Shown here in pieces: positions 7,959-15,656 of a stretch of DNA of 23,095 nucleotides. Within the stretch, counting starts at the first letter, position 1, and every line of letters begins with the position of its first letter. A model generated the notes under the pieces. The model was given only the letters and a program-made list of their open reading frames with translations, searched no databases and was not told where the DNA came from. Both the position numbers and the translations under genes were made by a program. Source of the stretch: a virus; the IMG/VR virus record IMGVR_UViG_3300010150_000186, positions 1 to 23,095 of that record; one strand, given 5' to 3'.

Positions 7959-8226
7959 AGAGTTTAGTCTCAACATCATTCCAAAAGGACACAAGATGGT
8001 TAAGGTCTTGCAGTCCAAAGATGGTGAAGTCATGATTACTAAAAAAGATAATAAATTTAATATTATGTTTGATAATCAGACTGTAGACACAGAGGACAAT
8101 GAGCGGGATGCTATGAAGTCTGCCCGCAACTTTATTCAAATGATGAATAAGTCTAAAGGTTCTGGTGGAATGTCTACTAAAAATATTGGCGGTAAAAGAG
8201 CAGGTACAGGTGGATACTTCAAATGA
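7945..8226 (+). CDS. Probable prohead core protein (gp68-like)
   Basis: 93 residues. It begins MKTFKEFSLN, followed by a small beta segment (KVLQSKDGEVMITKKDNKFNIMF) and a basic Gly/Lys-rich tail (KNIGGKRAGTGGYFK). Its place between gp67 and the prohead protease is that of T4 gp68, another scaffold-core component. The sequence match to T4 gp68 (141 residues) cannot be judged by eye, so the assignment rests mainly on order. The start overlaps gp67 and the stop overlaps the gp21 start by four bases (ATGA), so the three are translationally coupled. Confidence 0.6.
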   Translation: MKTFKEFSLNIIPKGHKMVKVLQSKDGEVMITKKDNKFNIMFDNQTVDTEDNERDAMKSARNFIQMMNKSKGSGGMSTKNIGGKRAGTGGYFK

Positions 8227-8873
8227 AACTGATTACTGAACATACAGAAGAAGTAGAATACATTGTTGAATCCAAAGAGGATGGCAGCAAGAGCTATGTC
8301 ATTGAAGGTATCTTTGCCCAAGCAGAACAAAAGAACCGCAATGGAAGAATTTATCCAAAAGCAATTTTGGAATCAGCAGTTTCTAAGTATGATAAGGAGC
8401 AGGTGCGCACACAACGTGCAGTGGGTGAACTGAACCACCCTGCGGGACCAATCATTAACTTAGATAAAGTTTCCCATCGAATTACTGAACTAAAGTGGAA
8501 CGGTAATGATGTGATGGGAAAGGCACTTATCCTTGACACACCTAATGGTCAGATTGTGAAAGGTCTCTTAGATGGTGGGGTTAAGCTGGGTGTTTCGACT
8601 CGTGGTATGGGAACTCTTGAGCAAAAAGGTGGAGTGAACATGGTCGGTAGTGACTTTGTTCTTAACACTGTAGATATCGTACAAGACCCATCTGCACCAT
8701 CAGCTTTCGTTAATGGTATTATGGAAGGTGTAGAGTGGATTTGGAATAACGGTGTCTTGGAAGCCCAAGAACTTGAAAGAATTGAGACTGAAATTAAGAA
8801 TGCTTCTAGGTCTGACCGCTCTGCGGTTGAGATTCGGGAGTTTAAGAATTTCCTCTCTAAGATTAATCTTTAA
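8223..8873 (+). CDS. 21: Prohead core protease (gp21)
   Basis: 216 residues, the size of T4 gp21 (212). It is a serine protease of the herpesvirus-assemblin-like fold. The catalytic His is in GELNHP (His72), the nucleophile in GVSTRGMG (Ser125) and a conserved acidic motif in VDIVQDPSAP (150-159). It also has the typical 'AEQKNRNGRIYPK' segment (34-46). It is built into the prohead core, activates by self-cleavage and digests the scaffold and the capsid N-terminus, typically after (L/I)-x-Glu. The ATG overlaps the stop of the upstream gene. Confidence 0.95.
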   Translation: MKLITEHTEEVEYIVESKEDGSKSYVIEGIFAQAEQKNRNGRIYPKAILESAVSKYDKEQVRTQRAVGELNHPAGPIINLDKVSHRITELKWNGNDVMGKALILDTPNGQIVKGLLDGGVKLGVSTRGMGTLEQKGGVNMVGSDFVLNTVDIVQDPSAPSAFVNGIMEGVEWIWNNGVLEAQELERIETEIKNASRSDRSAVEIREFKNFLSKINL

Positions 8874-8885
8874 TAGGAGATAAAC

Positions 8886-10025
8886 ATGTCCGACCAAGAA
8901 ATGTACGAAGACATTCAATCTGTTGAAGAGGTTATTGAGGAAGAAACTCAAGAATCTGATGAGGCAGTAGAAGTGTCTGAGGAAGCTGATGAAGTTTCCG
9001 AAGCAAAGAATGGTGTGGAAAGCCCTGAAGCAGCAATTGGTTCTGTCAATAAGGCAGCCCGTGCTGTTAAGAGCAAGGCAAAAGTTCCCGGTGGTGAAGC
9101 TGTTAAAGCACAACCAGCAGAAAAAATGCCTTCCACAAAAGCTGGTATGATCAATGCTATGTACAGTGAAATGTCCAAGATGAAGAAGTCAGACCTTCAG
9201 GCTGGCTACGGTAAAATCATGGCACAAATGAAAATGAAAGTACATGAAGATGCTGAAGCAGAAGATTTTGATGCAGATGACATTCATGAAAAAGCAGCAG
9301 CAGTATCTGTTGATGTAACTGCTGATATGAATGCTCTGGTAGAATCCGAAGCTACTCTTTCCGAATCCTTCAAGGATAAGGCAGCAGTAATTATGGAAGC
9401 TGCGGTTAAGTCCAAGGTTTCTGAAGAAGTATCTCGCATTGAATCTGAACTTCAAGAAGAATTTGATGAAGAACTGAAGACTACCCGTGAAGAAATGGTA
9501 GAGCAAATTGATGGATACCTGAGCTACGTTGTAGAAAAGTTCATGGAAGAAAACAAACTGGCTATCGAGTCTGGTCTGCGTGCAGAACTGGCAGAAGACT
9601 TTATGGTAGGTCTGAAGAACCTCTTCACAGAATCTTATGTTGACGTTCCTGAGTCTAAAGTTGATCTGGTAGATGAACTGCAAACTCAAGTTAACGACCT
9701 TGAAGAAAAACTCAATGAATCCACAGAAACCTCTATCTACATGTATGGTGAACTGGAAGCACTGAAGCGTGATGCTATCATCCGTGAACATTCCCGTGAT
9801 CTTGCTGAAACACAGGTAGAGAAGTTGAAAGCCTTAGCTGAAGATGTAGATTTTGAAGATGAAGAAACTTTCGCTCAGAAGGTATCTACCATCAAAGAAT
9901 CTTACTTCACAAAGAAAACCCCATCGGTTGTAGGTGAGGAAGTAGTAGAGGAAGTAGAAGAGGAAGAAGTTTCCGATTCTATGGCTCGTTACGTCTCTGC
10001 AATCAAAAGAACTGTAAAACAATAA
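8886..10025 (+). CDS. 22: Prohead scaffolding protein (gp22)
   Basis: 379 residues, strongly acidic and almost wholly helical, with long heptad-like Glu/Lys-rich stretches (around 180-300) and an Ala-rich region near 55-80. It ends in the conserved tail 'SMARYVSAIKRTVK', the scaffold segment thought to contact the capsid shell. The N-terminal ~45 residues and the 'EEVVEEVEEEEV' run near 355 are extreme acidic tracts. T4 gp22 is 269 residues, so this version is longer. It forms the inner core of the prohead and is degraded by gp21. A strong SD (TAGGAG) precedes ATG. Confidence 0.9.
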   Translation: MSDQEMYEDIQSVEEVIEEETQESDEAVEVSEEADEVSEAKNGVESPEAAIGSVNKAARAVKSKAKVPGGEAVKAQPAEKMPSTKAGMINAMYSEMSKMKKSDLQAGYGKIMAQMKMKVHEDAEAEDFDADDIHEKAAAVSVDVTADMNALVESEATLSESFKDKAAVIMEAAVKSKVSEEVSRIESELQEEFDEELKTTREEMVEQIDGYLSYVVEKFMEENKLAIESGLRAELAEDFMVGLKNLFTESYVDVPESKVDLVDELQTQVNDLEEKLNESTETSIYMYGELEALKRDAIIREHSRDLAETQVEKLKALAEDVDFEDEETFAQKVSTIKESYFTKKTPSVVGEEVVEEVEEEEVSDSMARYVSAIKRTVKQ

Positions 10026-10044
10026 TTAAGGAAGGTGTATAGAA

Positions 10045-11385
10045 ATGCAAGCTCCTGTATCTTACGACAATCTCGTAAAAAAGTGGGCTCCAGTACTGAA
10101 TGAAGAAACTGCTGGACCTATTTCCGACCATTACCGTAAGCAAGTAACTGCTGCGATTCTGGAAAACCAAGAACGTGCTATGCGTGAAGAAGCTGCTCAG
10201 TCCTCTTTTGGTCAGCTTAACGAGTACGGCACTGATACCTCTAAGGTTGACAACTTTGATCCAGTATTGATTTCTCTGGTTCGTCGTGCTATGCCTAACC
10301 TGATCGCATATGATCTGTGTGGTGTACAGCCAATGACTGGTCCTACTGGTCTCATCTTTGCGATGAAGTCCAAGTACAAGACCACTAAGGGTGCTGTTAC
10401 TGATTCTGATGAGGCTCTGTTCTCTGAAGCTCAGACTGGCTTCTCTGGTGACTCCGCATTCTCGCAAGGCACTGACCCATCCGGTCTTGGTGACTCTGCG
10501 TTTGCTGGTGACTCCGACATTGATAACAACCGTTCTACAGACATTTACGGTGAAGGTATCTCCACTGCTGATGCTGAAGCACTCGGTTCTACTGGTGCTG
10601 CTTTTGCAGAGATGGGTTTCACCATCGACAAGTCCACAGTAACTGCTAAGTCCCGTGCACTCAAAGCTGAGTACACAATGGAACTGGCACAAGACCTGAA
10701 AGCAATTCATGGTCTGGATGCTGAGACAGAACTCGCAAACATTCTGTCTGCTGAAATCCTTGCGGAAATTAACCGTGAAGTTATCCGTACCATTAACTCC
10801 CAAGCTAAGACAGGTTGCCAGACAGTAACTGGTTCCACTTCTTCTAAGGGTATCTTTGACCTTCAGGTAGATGCTGATGGTCGTTGGTCCGTTGAAAAGT
10901 TCAAGGGTCTGATCTTCCAGCTTGAGCGTGAAGCAAACCAGATTGCTAAAGACACCAGACGTGGACGTGGTAACTTTGTTCTGTGTTCCTCTGATGTAGC
11001 ATCCGCATTTGCTGCTGCTGGTTACCTTGACTACACCCCTGCACTTTCTAGCAACATGAATGTTGATGACACAGGCAACACTTTTGCTGGTGTACTTAAC
11101 GGTAAGCACAGAGTGTACATTGACCCATATGCAACCAATGACTACATTACCACTGGTTACAAGGGTTCCAATGCATACGACGCTGGTGTATTCTACTGCC
11201 CATACGTTCCATTAACAATGGTTCGTGCGATTGGTGAGAACACCTTCCAGCCAAAGATTGGTTTCAAGACTCGTTACGGCATGGTATCCAACCCATTCGT
11301 TGGTGCTACACCTGCAAACGGTCTGGCTGCTGCTAAGTCTAACCAGTACTACAGAATCTTTAGGGTTGATAATATTCTGGCATAA
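10045..11385 (+). CDS. 23: Major capsid protein (gp23)
   Basis: 446 residues (T4 gp23 precursor: 521). HK97-fold capsid protein with the conserved 'LVRRAMPNLIAYDLCGVQPMTGPTG' region (~75-99), the E-loop/insertion part around 110-190, the 'ELAQDLKAIHGLDAETELANIL' spine helix and the C-terminal 'YGMVSNPF' strand. A likely gp21 cleavage site is after Leu-Asn-Glu at 58-60, close to the position of the T4 site (Glu65). It is highly translated: SD AAGGAAGG upstream and smooth codon use. No separate vertex protein gene (gp24) follows. Confidence 0.97.
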   Translation: MQAPVSYDNLVKKWAPVLNEETAGPISDHYRKQVTAAILENQERAMREEAAQSSFGQLNEYGTDTSKVDNFDPVLISLVRRAMPNLIAYDLCGVQPMTGPTGLIFAMKSKYKTTKGAVTDSDEALFSEAQTGFSGDSAFSQGTDPSGLGDSAFAGDSDIDNNRSTDIYGEGISTADAEALGSTGAAFAEMGFTIDKSTVTAKSRALKAEYTMELAQDLKAIHGLDAETELANILSAEILAEINREVIRTINSQAKTGCQTVTGSTSSKGIFDLQVDADGRWSVEKFKGLIFQLEREANQIAKDTRRGRGNFVLCSSDVASAFAAAGYLDYTPALSSNMNVDDTGNTFAGVLNGKHRVYIDPYATNDYITTGYKGSNAYDAGVFYCPYVPLTMVRAIGENTFQPKIGFKTRYGMVSNPFVGATPANGLAAAKSNQYYRIFRVDNILA

Positions 11386-11404
11386 TAACAACTATAAATG
11401 TCAA

Positions 11405-11412
11405 TATAAATA
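11405..11412 (+). promoter_or_regulatory. T4-type late promoter after gp23
   Basis: An exact TATAAATA 20 bases after the gp23 stop. Late transcripts normally begin a few bases downstream, which would be at or next to the GGGGG of the hairpin at 11415. A near match (TATAAATG) lies at 11393. Confidence 0.7.
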
Positions 11413-11414
11413 CT

Positions 11415-11440
11415 GGGGGAGCAACTGCTCCCCCTTTTTT
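11415..11440 (+). terminator. Strong intrinsic terminator after gp23
   Basis: GGGGGAGC (11415-11422) pairs perfectly with GCTCCCCC (11427-11434) around the loop AACT, followed by six T. A textbook Rho-independent terminator for the head operon. Confidence 0.92.
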
Positions 11441-11453
11441 GTTGGAGATTTAA

Positions 11454-11969
11454 ATGGTAGAAGTATTAACAGCAAATAAAAATTACTTGCAACCTACTGG
11501 TTTTCGAGTAGTTATTGATAGAGAAAATTATCCTAACTTAGAATTCTTTGCACAGAGTGTAAACCACCCTGACGTTTCAATGACTGCTCCTAGTGTTCCA
11601 TACCCTCGTATCGGTAATGTGAGTTTACCGGGTGATACTGTTGAATATTCTGAATTAAGTATTCAGTTTCTTTTAGATGAAGACATGACTTCTTACCTTG
11701 AACTGTACAATTGGTTTGAGAGTATGGTCAATGAGAACTTTGCTGGTCCGGGTGCAAGGTCTTCTAGGAATTCAGACAGGGTTCCTACCCAAGCAGATAT
11801 TTCTGTTTCTATTCTTTCTAGTCACAATAATCAAACAAAAAGAGTAATTTACAAAGGATGTAGTCCAACATCTTTAAGTGGTCTACAACTTACCTCTATT
11901 GCAACCAGTGTAGAATATTTAACATTTGATGTTTCCTTTACATTTACAGGCTTTGAATTTAAAGGGTAG
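11454..11969 (+). CDS. Second tail-tube-like protein (gp19/gp54 superfamily)
   Basis: 171 residues with tube-fold features: N-terminal 'FRVVIDRENYPNLEFFAQSVNHP', 'VSLPGDTVEYSELSIQFLLDED' (~59-80), the helix 'YLELYNWFESM', and the closing strand 'YLTFDVSFTFTGFEF'. The same architecture is found in gp19 and in the baseplate tube initiator gp54. Its place between gp23 and uvsY is where marine T4-like phages carry a tail completion/tube-related gene, sometimes labelled gp3. It could therefore cap or initiate the tube. The exact T4 equivalent is uncertain; structure prediction would settle it. SD TTGGAG precedes ATG. The gene lies immediately behind the gp23 terminator, with the late promoter at 11405 supplying transcription. 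Confidence 0.75.
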   Translation: MVEVLTANKNYLQPTGFRVVIDRENYPNLEFFAQSVNHPDVSMTAPSVPYPRIGNVSLPGDTVEYSELSIQFLLDEDMTSYLELYNWFESMVNENFAGPGARSSRNSDRVPTQADISVSILSSHNNQTKRVIYKGCSPTSLSGLQLTSIATSVEYLTFDVSFTFTGFEFKG

Positions 11970-11980
11970 TGTGCTATAAT
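11953..11980 (+). promoter_or_regulatory. Sigma70-type promoter before uvsY
   Basis: TTGAAT (11953-11958), a 16-base spacer and a perfect TATAAT (11975-11980), 34 bases before the uvsY ATG. It suggests early transcription by the unmodified host polymerase of uvsY-PRTase-uvsW. Confidence 0.65.
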
Positions 11981-12014
11981 AAGTAGATTATAACTACACA
12001 CACAGGATTATATA

Positions 12015-12464
12015 ATGAAACTTGATTTAGAAAGCATCTTAGAGATGTGGAAAGAAGATTGTGAGATTGAAGAATTTAAATTAGATGAATCTTCCAGAAA
12101 GACACCTTCTCTACATGCAAAGTATCTAGAGATACGTTCTCTCACAAAACTCAGATTACAAGAAGCAGAACTTGCGCAGAAAACCCTGCTCAAGAATAAA
12201 TGGGCATACTATAATGGTAAAATGGATGAAGATACCATTAGAGAGTTTGGCTGGGAATTTGATCCGTTCAACGGTCTAAAGGTAATGAAGGGTGATATGA
12301 ATCACTTCTATGACTCAGACACAGACATTCAAAAGTCTGAAGTCAAGATTACCTATTATAAAACTATGTTGGAAACTCTTGAAGAAATAATTAATAACTT
12401 GAAATGGCGACACTCCACTATCAAAAATATGATTGATTGGCGGAAGTTTGAGTCGGGAGGCTGA
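12015..12464 (+). CDS. uvsY: Recombination mediator protein UvsY
   Basis: 149 residues (T4 UvsY: 137). The N-terminal 'LESILEMWKEDCEIEEFKLDESSRKTPSLHAKYLEI' and the C-terminal 'DIQKSEVKITYYKTMLETLEEIINNLKWRHSTIKNMIDWRKFESG' are the hallmark UvsY segments, both helical. UvsY assembles as a hexameric/heptameric ring that loads the UvsX recombinase on gp32-covered single-stranded DNA. It is the first gene after the sigma70-type promoter at 11953, with SD AGGA eight bases upstream. uvsX itself is outside the window. Confidence 0.93.
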   Translation: MKLDLESILEMWKEDCEIEEFKLDESSRKTPSLHAKYLEIRSLTKLRLQEAELAQKTLLKNKWAYYNGKMDEDTIREFGWEFDPFNGLKVMKGDMNHFYDSDTDIQKSEVKITYYKTMLETLEEIINNLKWRHSTIKNMIDWRKFESGG

Positions 12465-12465
12465 T

Positions 12466-12852
12466 ATGACATTATTTGTGAATGAAGAATTTACTTCTCA
12501 TGCTGGTCTACAACTAGGATGGAAGATCGAAATGGATGCACTCTATATGAGTGACTGGCGTTGTCTTGCTAAGATTATTCTAGAATATGAGAAGCGCCCA
12601 TTTCGTGAAGCAGTAGGTATTCCCCGTGGTGGTAAACGTCTAGGTGATATTCTAAATGAATCTGCTACAGGCAATCCTGATGACCCTGTTTTGATTGTTG
12701 ATGATGTATATACAACAGGCACTAGTTTCAGAGAATATATTGAAGAGAATTATCCTGATGATAATGTCATTTGTTGGGTTGTGTTTGCTCGCAATAAAAT
12801 CTACAAGAGACATATCAAAGCATTATTTCAAATGCCATCTAAGCCTGAATAA
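12466..12852 (+). CDS. Type I phosphoribosyltransferase-like protein
   Basis: 128 residues from the ATG at 12466, which has GGGAGG about eight bases upstream; the frame is open further upstream (ATG 12433) but that start lies inside uvsY without an SD. The PRPP-binding loop VLIVDDVYTTGTSF (75-88) and a pyrophosphate-loop-like GIPRGGKRLGDIL (51-63) mark a type I PRTase core. Substrate base is not evident. In marine T4-like phages a PRTase often sits between uvsY and uvsW, possibly for nucleotide salvage (inference). It starts one base after the uvsY stop and overlaps the uvsW start by one base (TAATG), so the three form one operon. Confidence 0.85.
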   Translation: MTLFVNEEFTSHAGLQLGWKIEMDALYMSDWRCLAKIILEYEKRPFREAVGIPRGGKRLGDILNESATGNPDDPVLIVDDVYTTGTSFREYIEENYPDDNVICWVVFARNKIYKRHIKALFQMPSKPE

Positions 12853-14333
12853 TGACAGATTTAGTAGTTAGACAGAAAAACTATTCCGCATTAGAAATTC
12901 AGTGTGAACCTCATGTAGCAAATGAATTGAATGATTTCTTCTCGTTTGAAACACCGGGATACAAATACATGCCATCCTACAAGAACGGTAGATGGGATGG
13001 TAAAACACGTTTGTTTAATGTTCGTAATAATGAACTGCCTGTAGGTCTATGGGAGTATCTGTCTGATTTTATTAAACCAAGAAACTATACACTTGGTGTG
13101 GAGTATGATAATCAGTATGGTACACCTGATGGAAAACTAGCAGTTAGACCCAAAGATGTTTATGATTTTATTCAGAAACTGAACTTACCTTTTGAAGTGA
13201 GGGACTATCAGTTTGATGCTATCTGTCAGGCACTACAGTCCAGACGTGCTATTCTACTGTCACCTACAGGTTCTGGCAAGTCACTAATTATCTATGTTTT
13301 GATGATGTGGTATCTAGAACATTATAACAAACGGTTGCTTATTGTTGTTCCCACTACTGGTCTTGTTCAGCAGATGTTCTCTGACTTTGAAAACTATGGG
13401 CTTGAAGCAGGTGAAGTCTGTCACAGAATCTATTCTGGTATGCCTAAGCACGATATTAAACAACGTGTATTCATTTCTACATGGCAGTCAATCTATAAAC
13501 TACCTAGTGGTTGGTTTGAACAGTTTGGTTGTATCTTTGGTGATGAAGTGCATAACTTCAAAGCAAAATCATTATCTGGTATTATGAACAAATCTAGAGA
13601 AGCAGAGTTTCGTATTGGATTGACAGGAACGTTAGATGGGACGCAATGTCACAAACTTGTGCTAGAAGGTCTATTTGGTCGTGTTCGTAAAGTAACCACG
13701 ACAAAAAAACTTATGGATAATGATACACTTGCAGAACTAAAGATTAATATCCTTGCTCTAAAGTATCCTCCTGAAGTTTGCCGTGATATTATAAATACTA
13801 AAGATTACCATTATGAAATTGACTACCTTGTTAGTAATATCAAACGTAATAGACTCATTCAAAATCTAGCATTAGATCAGGAAGGCAATACTCTTGTTCT
13901 ATTTCAGTATGTAGAAAAGCATGGTAAAGTTATCTATGACTTAATCAAGGATAAAGCACATGAACGGCGTAAGGTTTTCTTCGTATCAGGTGAAGTTGAT
14001 GCTGAAGTCAGAGAAGAAATACGGGGCATTGTTGAACAACAGAAAAATGCTATCATTGTGGCTAGCCTTGGTACGTTCTCCACGGGTGTAAATATTCGCA
14101 ATCTTCATAATATTATTTTTGCATCTCCATCTAAATCACAAGTAAAAGTATTACAGTCTATCGGTCGTGGACTTAGAAAGTCTGAAGATGGTAGACCTAC
14201 AGTGCTTTATGATTTGATGGATGATATGCATTATAGACAGAAAAAGAACTACACACTCTTACATGGTCTGGAAAGAATGAGGATATATAAGAAAGAAGAT
14301 TTCTCTTTTGAAATACACGAAATCAAAATGTAG
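12852..14333 (+). CDS. uvsW: RNA-DNA/DNA helicase UvsW
   Basis: 493 residues, full length against T4 UvsW (503). Superfamily 2 motifs in order: Walker A SPTGSGKS (137-144), DEVH box (231-234), motif III TGTLDG (258-263) and motif [12 protein letters not shown] (435-444). The N-terminal ~100 residues match the small UvsW substrate-binding domain ([14 protein letters not shown]). UvsW unwinds R-loops and branched recombination intermediates, ending origin-type replication and favouring recombination-dependent replication. The gene ends next to a homing endonuclease. An exact TATAAATA at 13790 inside the gene codes for part of D-I-I-N-T and is probably chance. Confidence 0.96.
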   Translation: MTDLVVRQKNYSALEIQCEPHVANELNDFFSFETPGYKYMPSYKNGRWDGKTRLFNVRNNELPVGLWEYLSDFIKPRNYTLGVEYDNQYGTPDGKLAVRPKDVYDFIQKLNLPFEVRDYQFDAICQALQSRRAILLSPTGSGKSLIIYVLMMWYLEHYNKRLLIVVPTTGLVQQMFSDFENYGLEAGEVCHRIYSGMPKHDIKQRVFISTWQSIYKLPSGWFEQFGCIFGDEVHNFKAKSLSGIMNKSREAEFRIGLTGTLDGTQCHKLVLEGLFGRVRKVTTTKKLMDNDTLAELKINILALKYPPEVCRDIINTKDYHYEIDYLVSNIKRNRLIQNLALDQEGNTLVLFQYVEKHGKVIYDLIKDKAHERRKVFFVSGEVDAEVREEIRGIVEQQKNAIIVASLGTFSTGVNIRNLHNIIFASPSKSQVKVLQSIGRGLRKSEDGRPTVLYDLMDDMHYRQKKNYTLLHGLERMRIYKKEDFSFEIHEIKM

Positions 14334-14335
14334 AT

Positions 14336-15013
14336 ATGTATAATATGTTTTATATATACGCATATTTGCGCAAAGACGGCACACCTTACTATATTGGTAA
14401 GGGTAAAGACAATCGAGCATTCTCTAATACTGGTAGAGCTTTCAGGCGACCAAAAGATGAAAATCGTATTGTTATAATGGAATCAAACTTGACTGAGTTA
14501 GGTGCTTTCGCATTAGAGAGAAGATATATAGAATGGTATGGTCGTAAAGATTTAGAAACTGGCACCCTACACAATCGCACGGATGGTGGTGACGGTATAC
14601 ACGGATACAAACACTCACCTGAGTCCATAAAAAAGATGAGTGAAGCACATAAGGGCAAAAAGCTTTCTGAAGAGCATAAAAGAAAAGTGAGTGATGCTCT
14701 TAGTGGTAGAAAGCTTTCTGAAGAACATAAAAGAAAAATGAGTGAGTTACGCAAGGGTAAAAAGCTTTCTGAAGAGCATAAAAGAAAAGTGAGTGATGCT
14801 CTTAGTGGTAGAAAGCTTTCAGAAGAGCATAAAAGAAAAGTGAGTGATGCTCTTAGTGGTAGAAAGCTTTCTGAAGAACATAAAAGAAAAATGAGTGCTG
14901 CTCAAAAGGGATTCAAACAAGAAATCGTAACTTGCCCTTATTGTCAAAAAACTGGTGGGAAAAACATTATGATGAGGTGGCATTATGAAAACTGTAAACA
15001 AAAAAGAACTTAG
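14336..15013 (+). CDS. GIY-YIG homing endonuclease with NUMOD3-like repeats and zinc finger
   Basis: 225 residues. GIY-YIG catalytic domain: FYIYAY (5-10), YYIGKG (18-23), catalytic Arg27, metal-binding Glu61 in [10 protein letters not shown] and Asn80 in [13 protein letters not shown]-contact region follows: a degenerate NUMOD3 unit ([15 protein letters not shown]) and five 17-residue units of KLSEEHKRK (109-193). A C2HC zinc finger closes the protein: Cys200, Cys203, His216, Cys220, in the CPYC...RWHYENC form common to phage endonucleases. It begins two bases after uvsW with no clear SD, so translation may depend on coupling. A free-standing homing enzyme would spread into uvsW-region alleles lacking it. 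Confidence 0.93.
   Translation: MYNMFYIYAYLRKDGTPYYIGKGKDNRAFSNTGRAFRRPKDENRIVIMESNLTELGAFALERRYIEWYGRKDLETGTLHNRTDGGDGIHGYKHSPESIKKMSEAHKGKKLSEEHKRKVSDALSGRKLSEEHKRKMSELRKGKKLSEEHKRKVSDALSGRKLSEEHKRKVSDALSGRKLSEEHKRKMSAAQKGFKQEIVTCPYCQKTGGKNIMMRWHYENCKQKRT
14660..14914 (+). repeat. Five tandem 51-bp units in the endonuclease gene
   Basis: Units at 14660, 14711, 14762, 14813 and 14864, each beginning AAGCTTTC(T/A)GAAGA. Units 1, 3 and 4 encode the same 17 residues ([17 protein letters not shown]) with near-identical DNA; units 2 and 5 diverge in the last third. Each unit starts with a HindIII-type AAGCTT. Confidence 0.93.
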
Positions 15014-15141
15014 AGAAAAAAGCAACTGATCATATAAACTTTCTCTTAGCAAGAGGCTATATAGATGAGAGTCAAAGAGATATAATGATAAAAAGATACT
15101 ACGATCAGTTACTGAAGGATAATGGTTATGTCGGAACTTGA
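14998..15141 (+). pseudogene. 5'-truncated small gene behind uvsW, possibly uvsW.1-like
   Basis: Frame 1 is open from just after a TAA at 14995 to TGA at 15139-15141 and reads as a convincing protein: ATDHINFLLARGYIDESQRD, then IMIKRYYDQLLKDNGYVGT. There is no ATG, GTG or TTG before an internal ATG at 15085 (which would leave 18 residues). Its first codons overlap the endonuclease 3' end. The helical look and the place after uvsW fit a small UvsW.1-type protein (T4 UvsW.1: 76 residues), but I cannot confirm homology. The likely story is that the homing gene replaced its 5' end. Its TGA overlaps the next gene by 20 bases. Confidence 0.55.
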
Positions 15142-15520
15142 TGATTATGGTGAAGAATTTGAGGATGATCGTCCACGGGTATTCAAACTGATTACCGGAG
15201 AAGAGATTGTTACAACTGTCATTAGAACAGATGATACTTTCTTTGTAATAGAAGTTCCTTTAGAGATTAGATACAATTCTGTTAAGCAATCTTTGTTTCT
15301 AACCAAATGGATGTTTGGTGCTGACTACTCTAAGGTAATGACCTTGGCAGGTGCTTCTATTGTTTCTGTTTCTACACCTGAAGATATTGTATCAGAAAAC
15401 TATGCTGAATACAGGAAACAATTAATTGAAAGTATGTTAGAAGAAAAAGAAGAAGAATCTAAAGAAGAATATGCTCAGATAAATATTGAGGCTGATGAAG
15501 ATACACCGACTCTACATTAA
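15122..15520 (+). CDS. Conserved T4-like phage protein with Sm/Lsm-like look
   Basis: 132 residues. The core (residues ~18-95) is a run of short strands, 'RVFKLITGEEIVTTVIRTDDTFFVIEVPLEIRYN', ending with 'GASIVSVSTPEDIVSENYAEYRKQL', then a very acidic tail. The 'FKLITGEEIVTTV...' opening, with Gly-Glu after the first strand, resembles small Sm-like beta-barrel proteins that I recall from many marine T4-like phages in the uvsW-gp55 interval. Function not known; RNA or virion association has been suggested for related folds but is not shown here. The start may be 15122 or the in-frame ATG at 15128 (MSELDDYGEE); AAGGAT lies about 6 and 12 bases upstream respectively. Confidence 0.7.
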   Translation: MVMSELDDYGEEFEDDRPRVFKLITGEEIVTTVIRTDDTFFVIEVPLEIRYNSVKQSLFLTKWMFGADYSKVMTLAGASIVSVSTPEDIVSENYAEYRKQLIESMLEEKEEESKEEYAQINIEADEDTPTLH

Positions 15521-15528
15521 TGTATATT

Positions 15529-15540
15529 CCCCCGGGCCCC
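15529..15540. other. GC-only cluster CCCCCGGGCCCC in AT-rich spacer
   Basis: Twelve G/C bases containing the overlapping palindromes CCCGGG (15531-15536) and GGGCCC (15534-15539). It is isolated in an otherwise AT-rich 136-base gap. No U-tract follows that would make it a terminator. Confidence 0.6.
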
Positions 15541-15594
15541 AAAACCAATAGGATTATATACCAATTTTTATAATTTGTCAAGCAAAAAAATAAC

Positions 15595-15623
15595 TTGACA
15601 GATGAATATATTTTTAGTATAAT
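15595..15623 (+). promoter_or_regulatory. Perfect consensus sigma70 promoter before gp55
   Basis: TTGACA (15595-15600), a 17-base spacer and TATAAT (15618-15623), 34 bases before the gp55 ATG. Both hexamers match consensus exactly, so it should be a strong early promoter using the host polymerase. Confidence 0.9.
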
Positions 15624-15656
15624 GTTTAGATTATTAAACCATTTAAGGTATTATGT

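Noticed and set aside
10003-11109. Long 368-residue open frame on the minus strand opposite gp23
   Set aside because: It is the antisense shadow of a highly expressed gene with strong codon bias; the translation is rich in Ser, Cys and Thr with no domain, and it has no SD or promoter.
13790-13797. TATAAATA inside uvsW as a late promoter for the endonuclease
   Set aside because: It lies about 540 bases upstream inside coding sequence, where the codons explain it; chance occurrence is likely in AT-rich DNA.
14660-14914. CRISPR-like array
   Set aside because: The repeats are contiguous without spacers and are in-frame coding units of the endonuclease.
14985-15029. ATG-started frame [14 protein letters not shown] as the true start of the truncated gene through frameshifting at A6
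   Set aside because: A -1 slip leads quickly to a stop, and the +1 slip needed to enter the correct frame has no recognised signal.
15541-15594. A terminator before the gp55 promoter
   Set aside because: No stem of useful length followed by a T-tract could be found in this gap.
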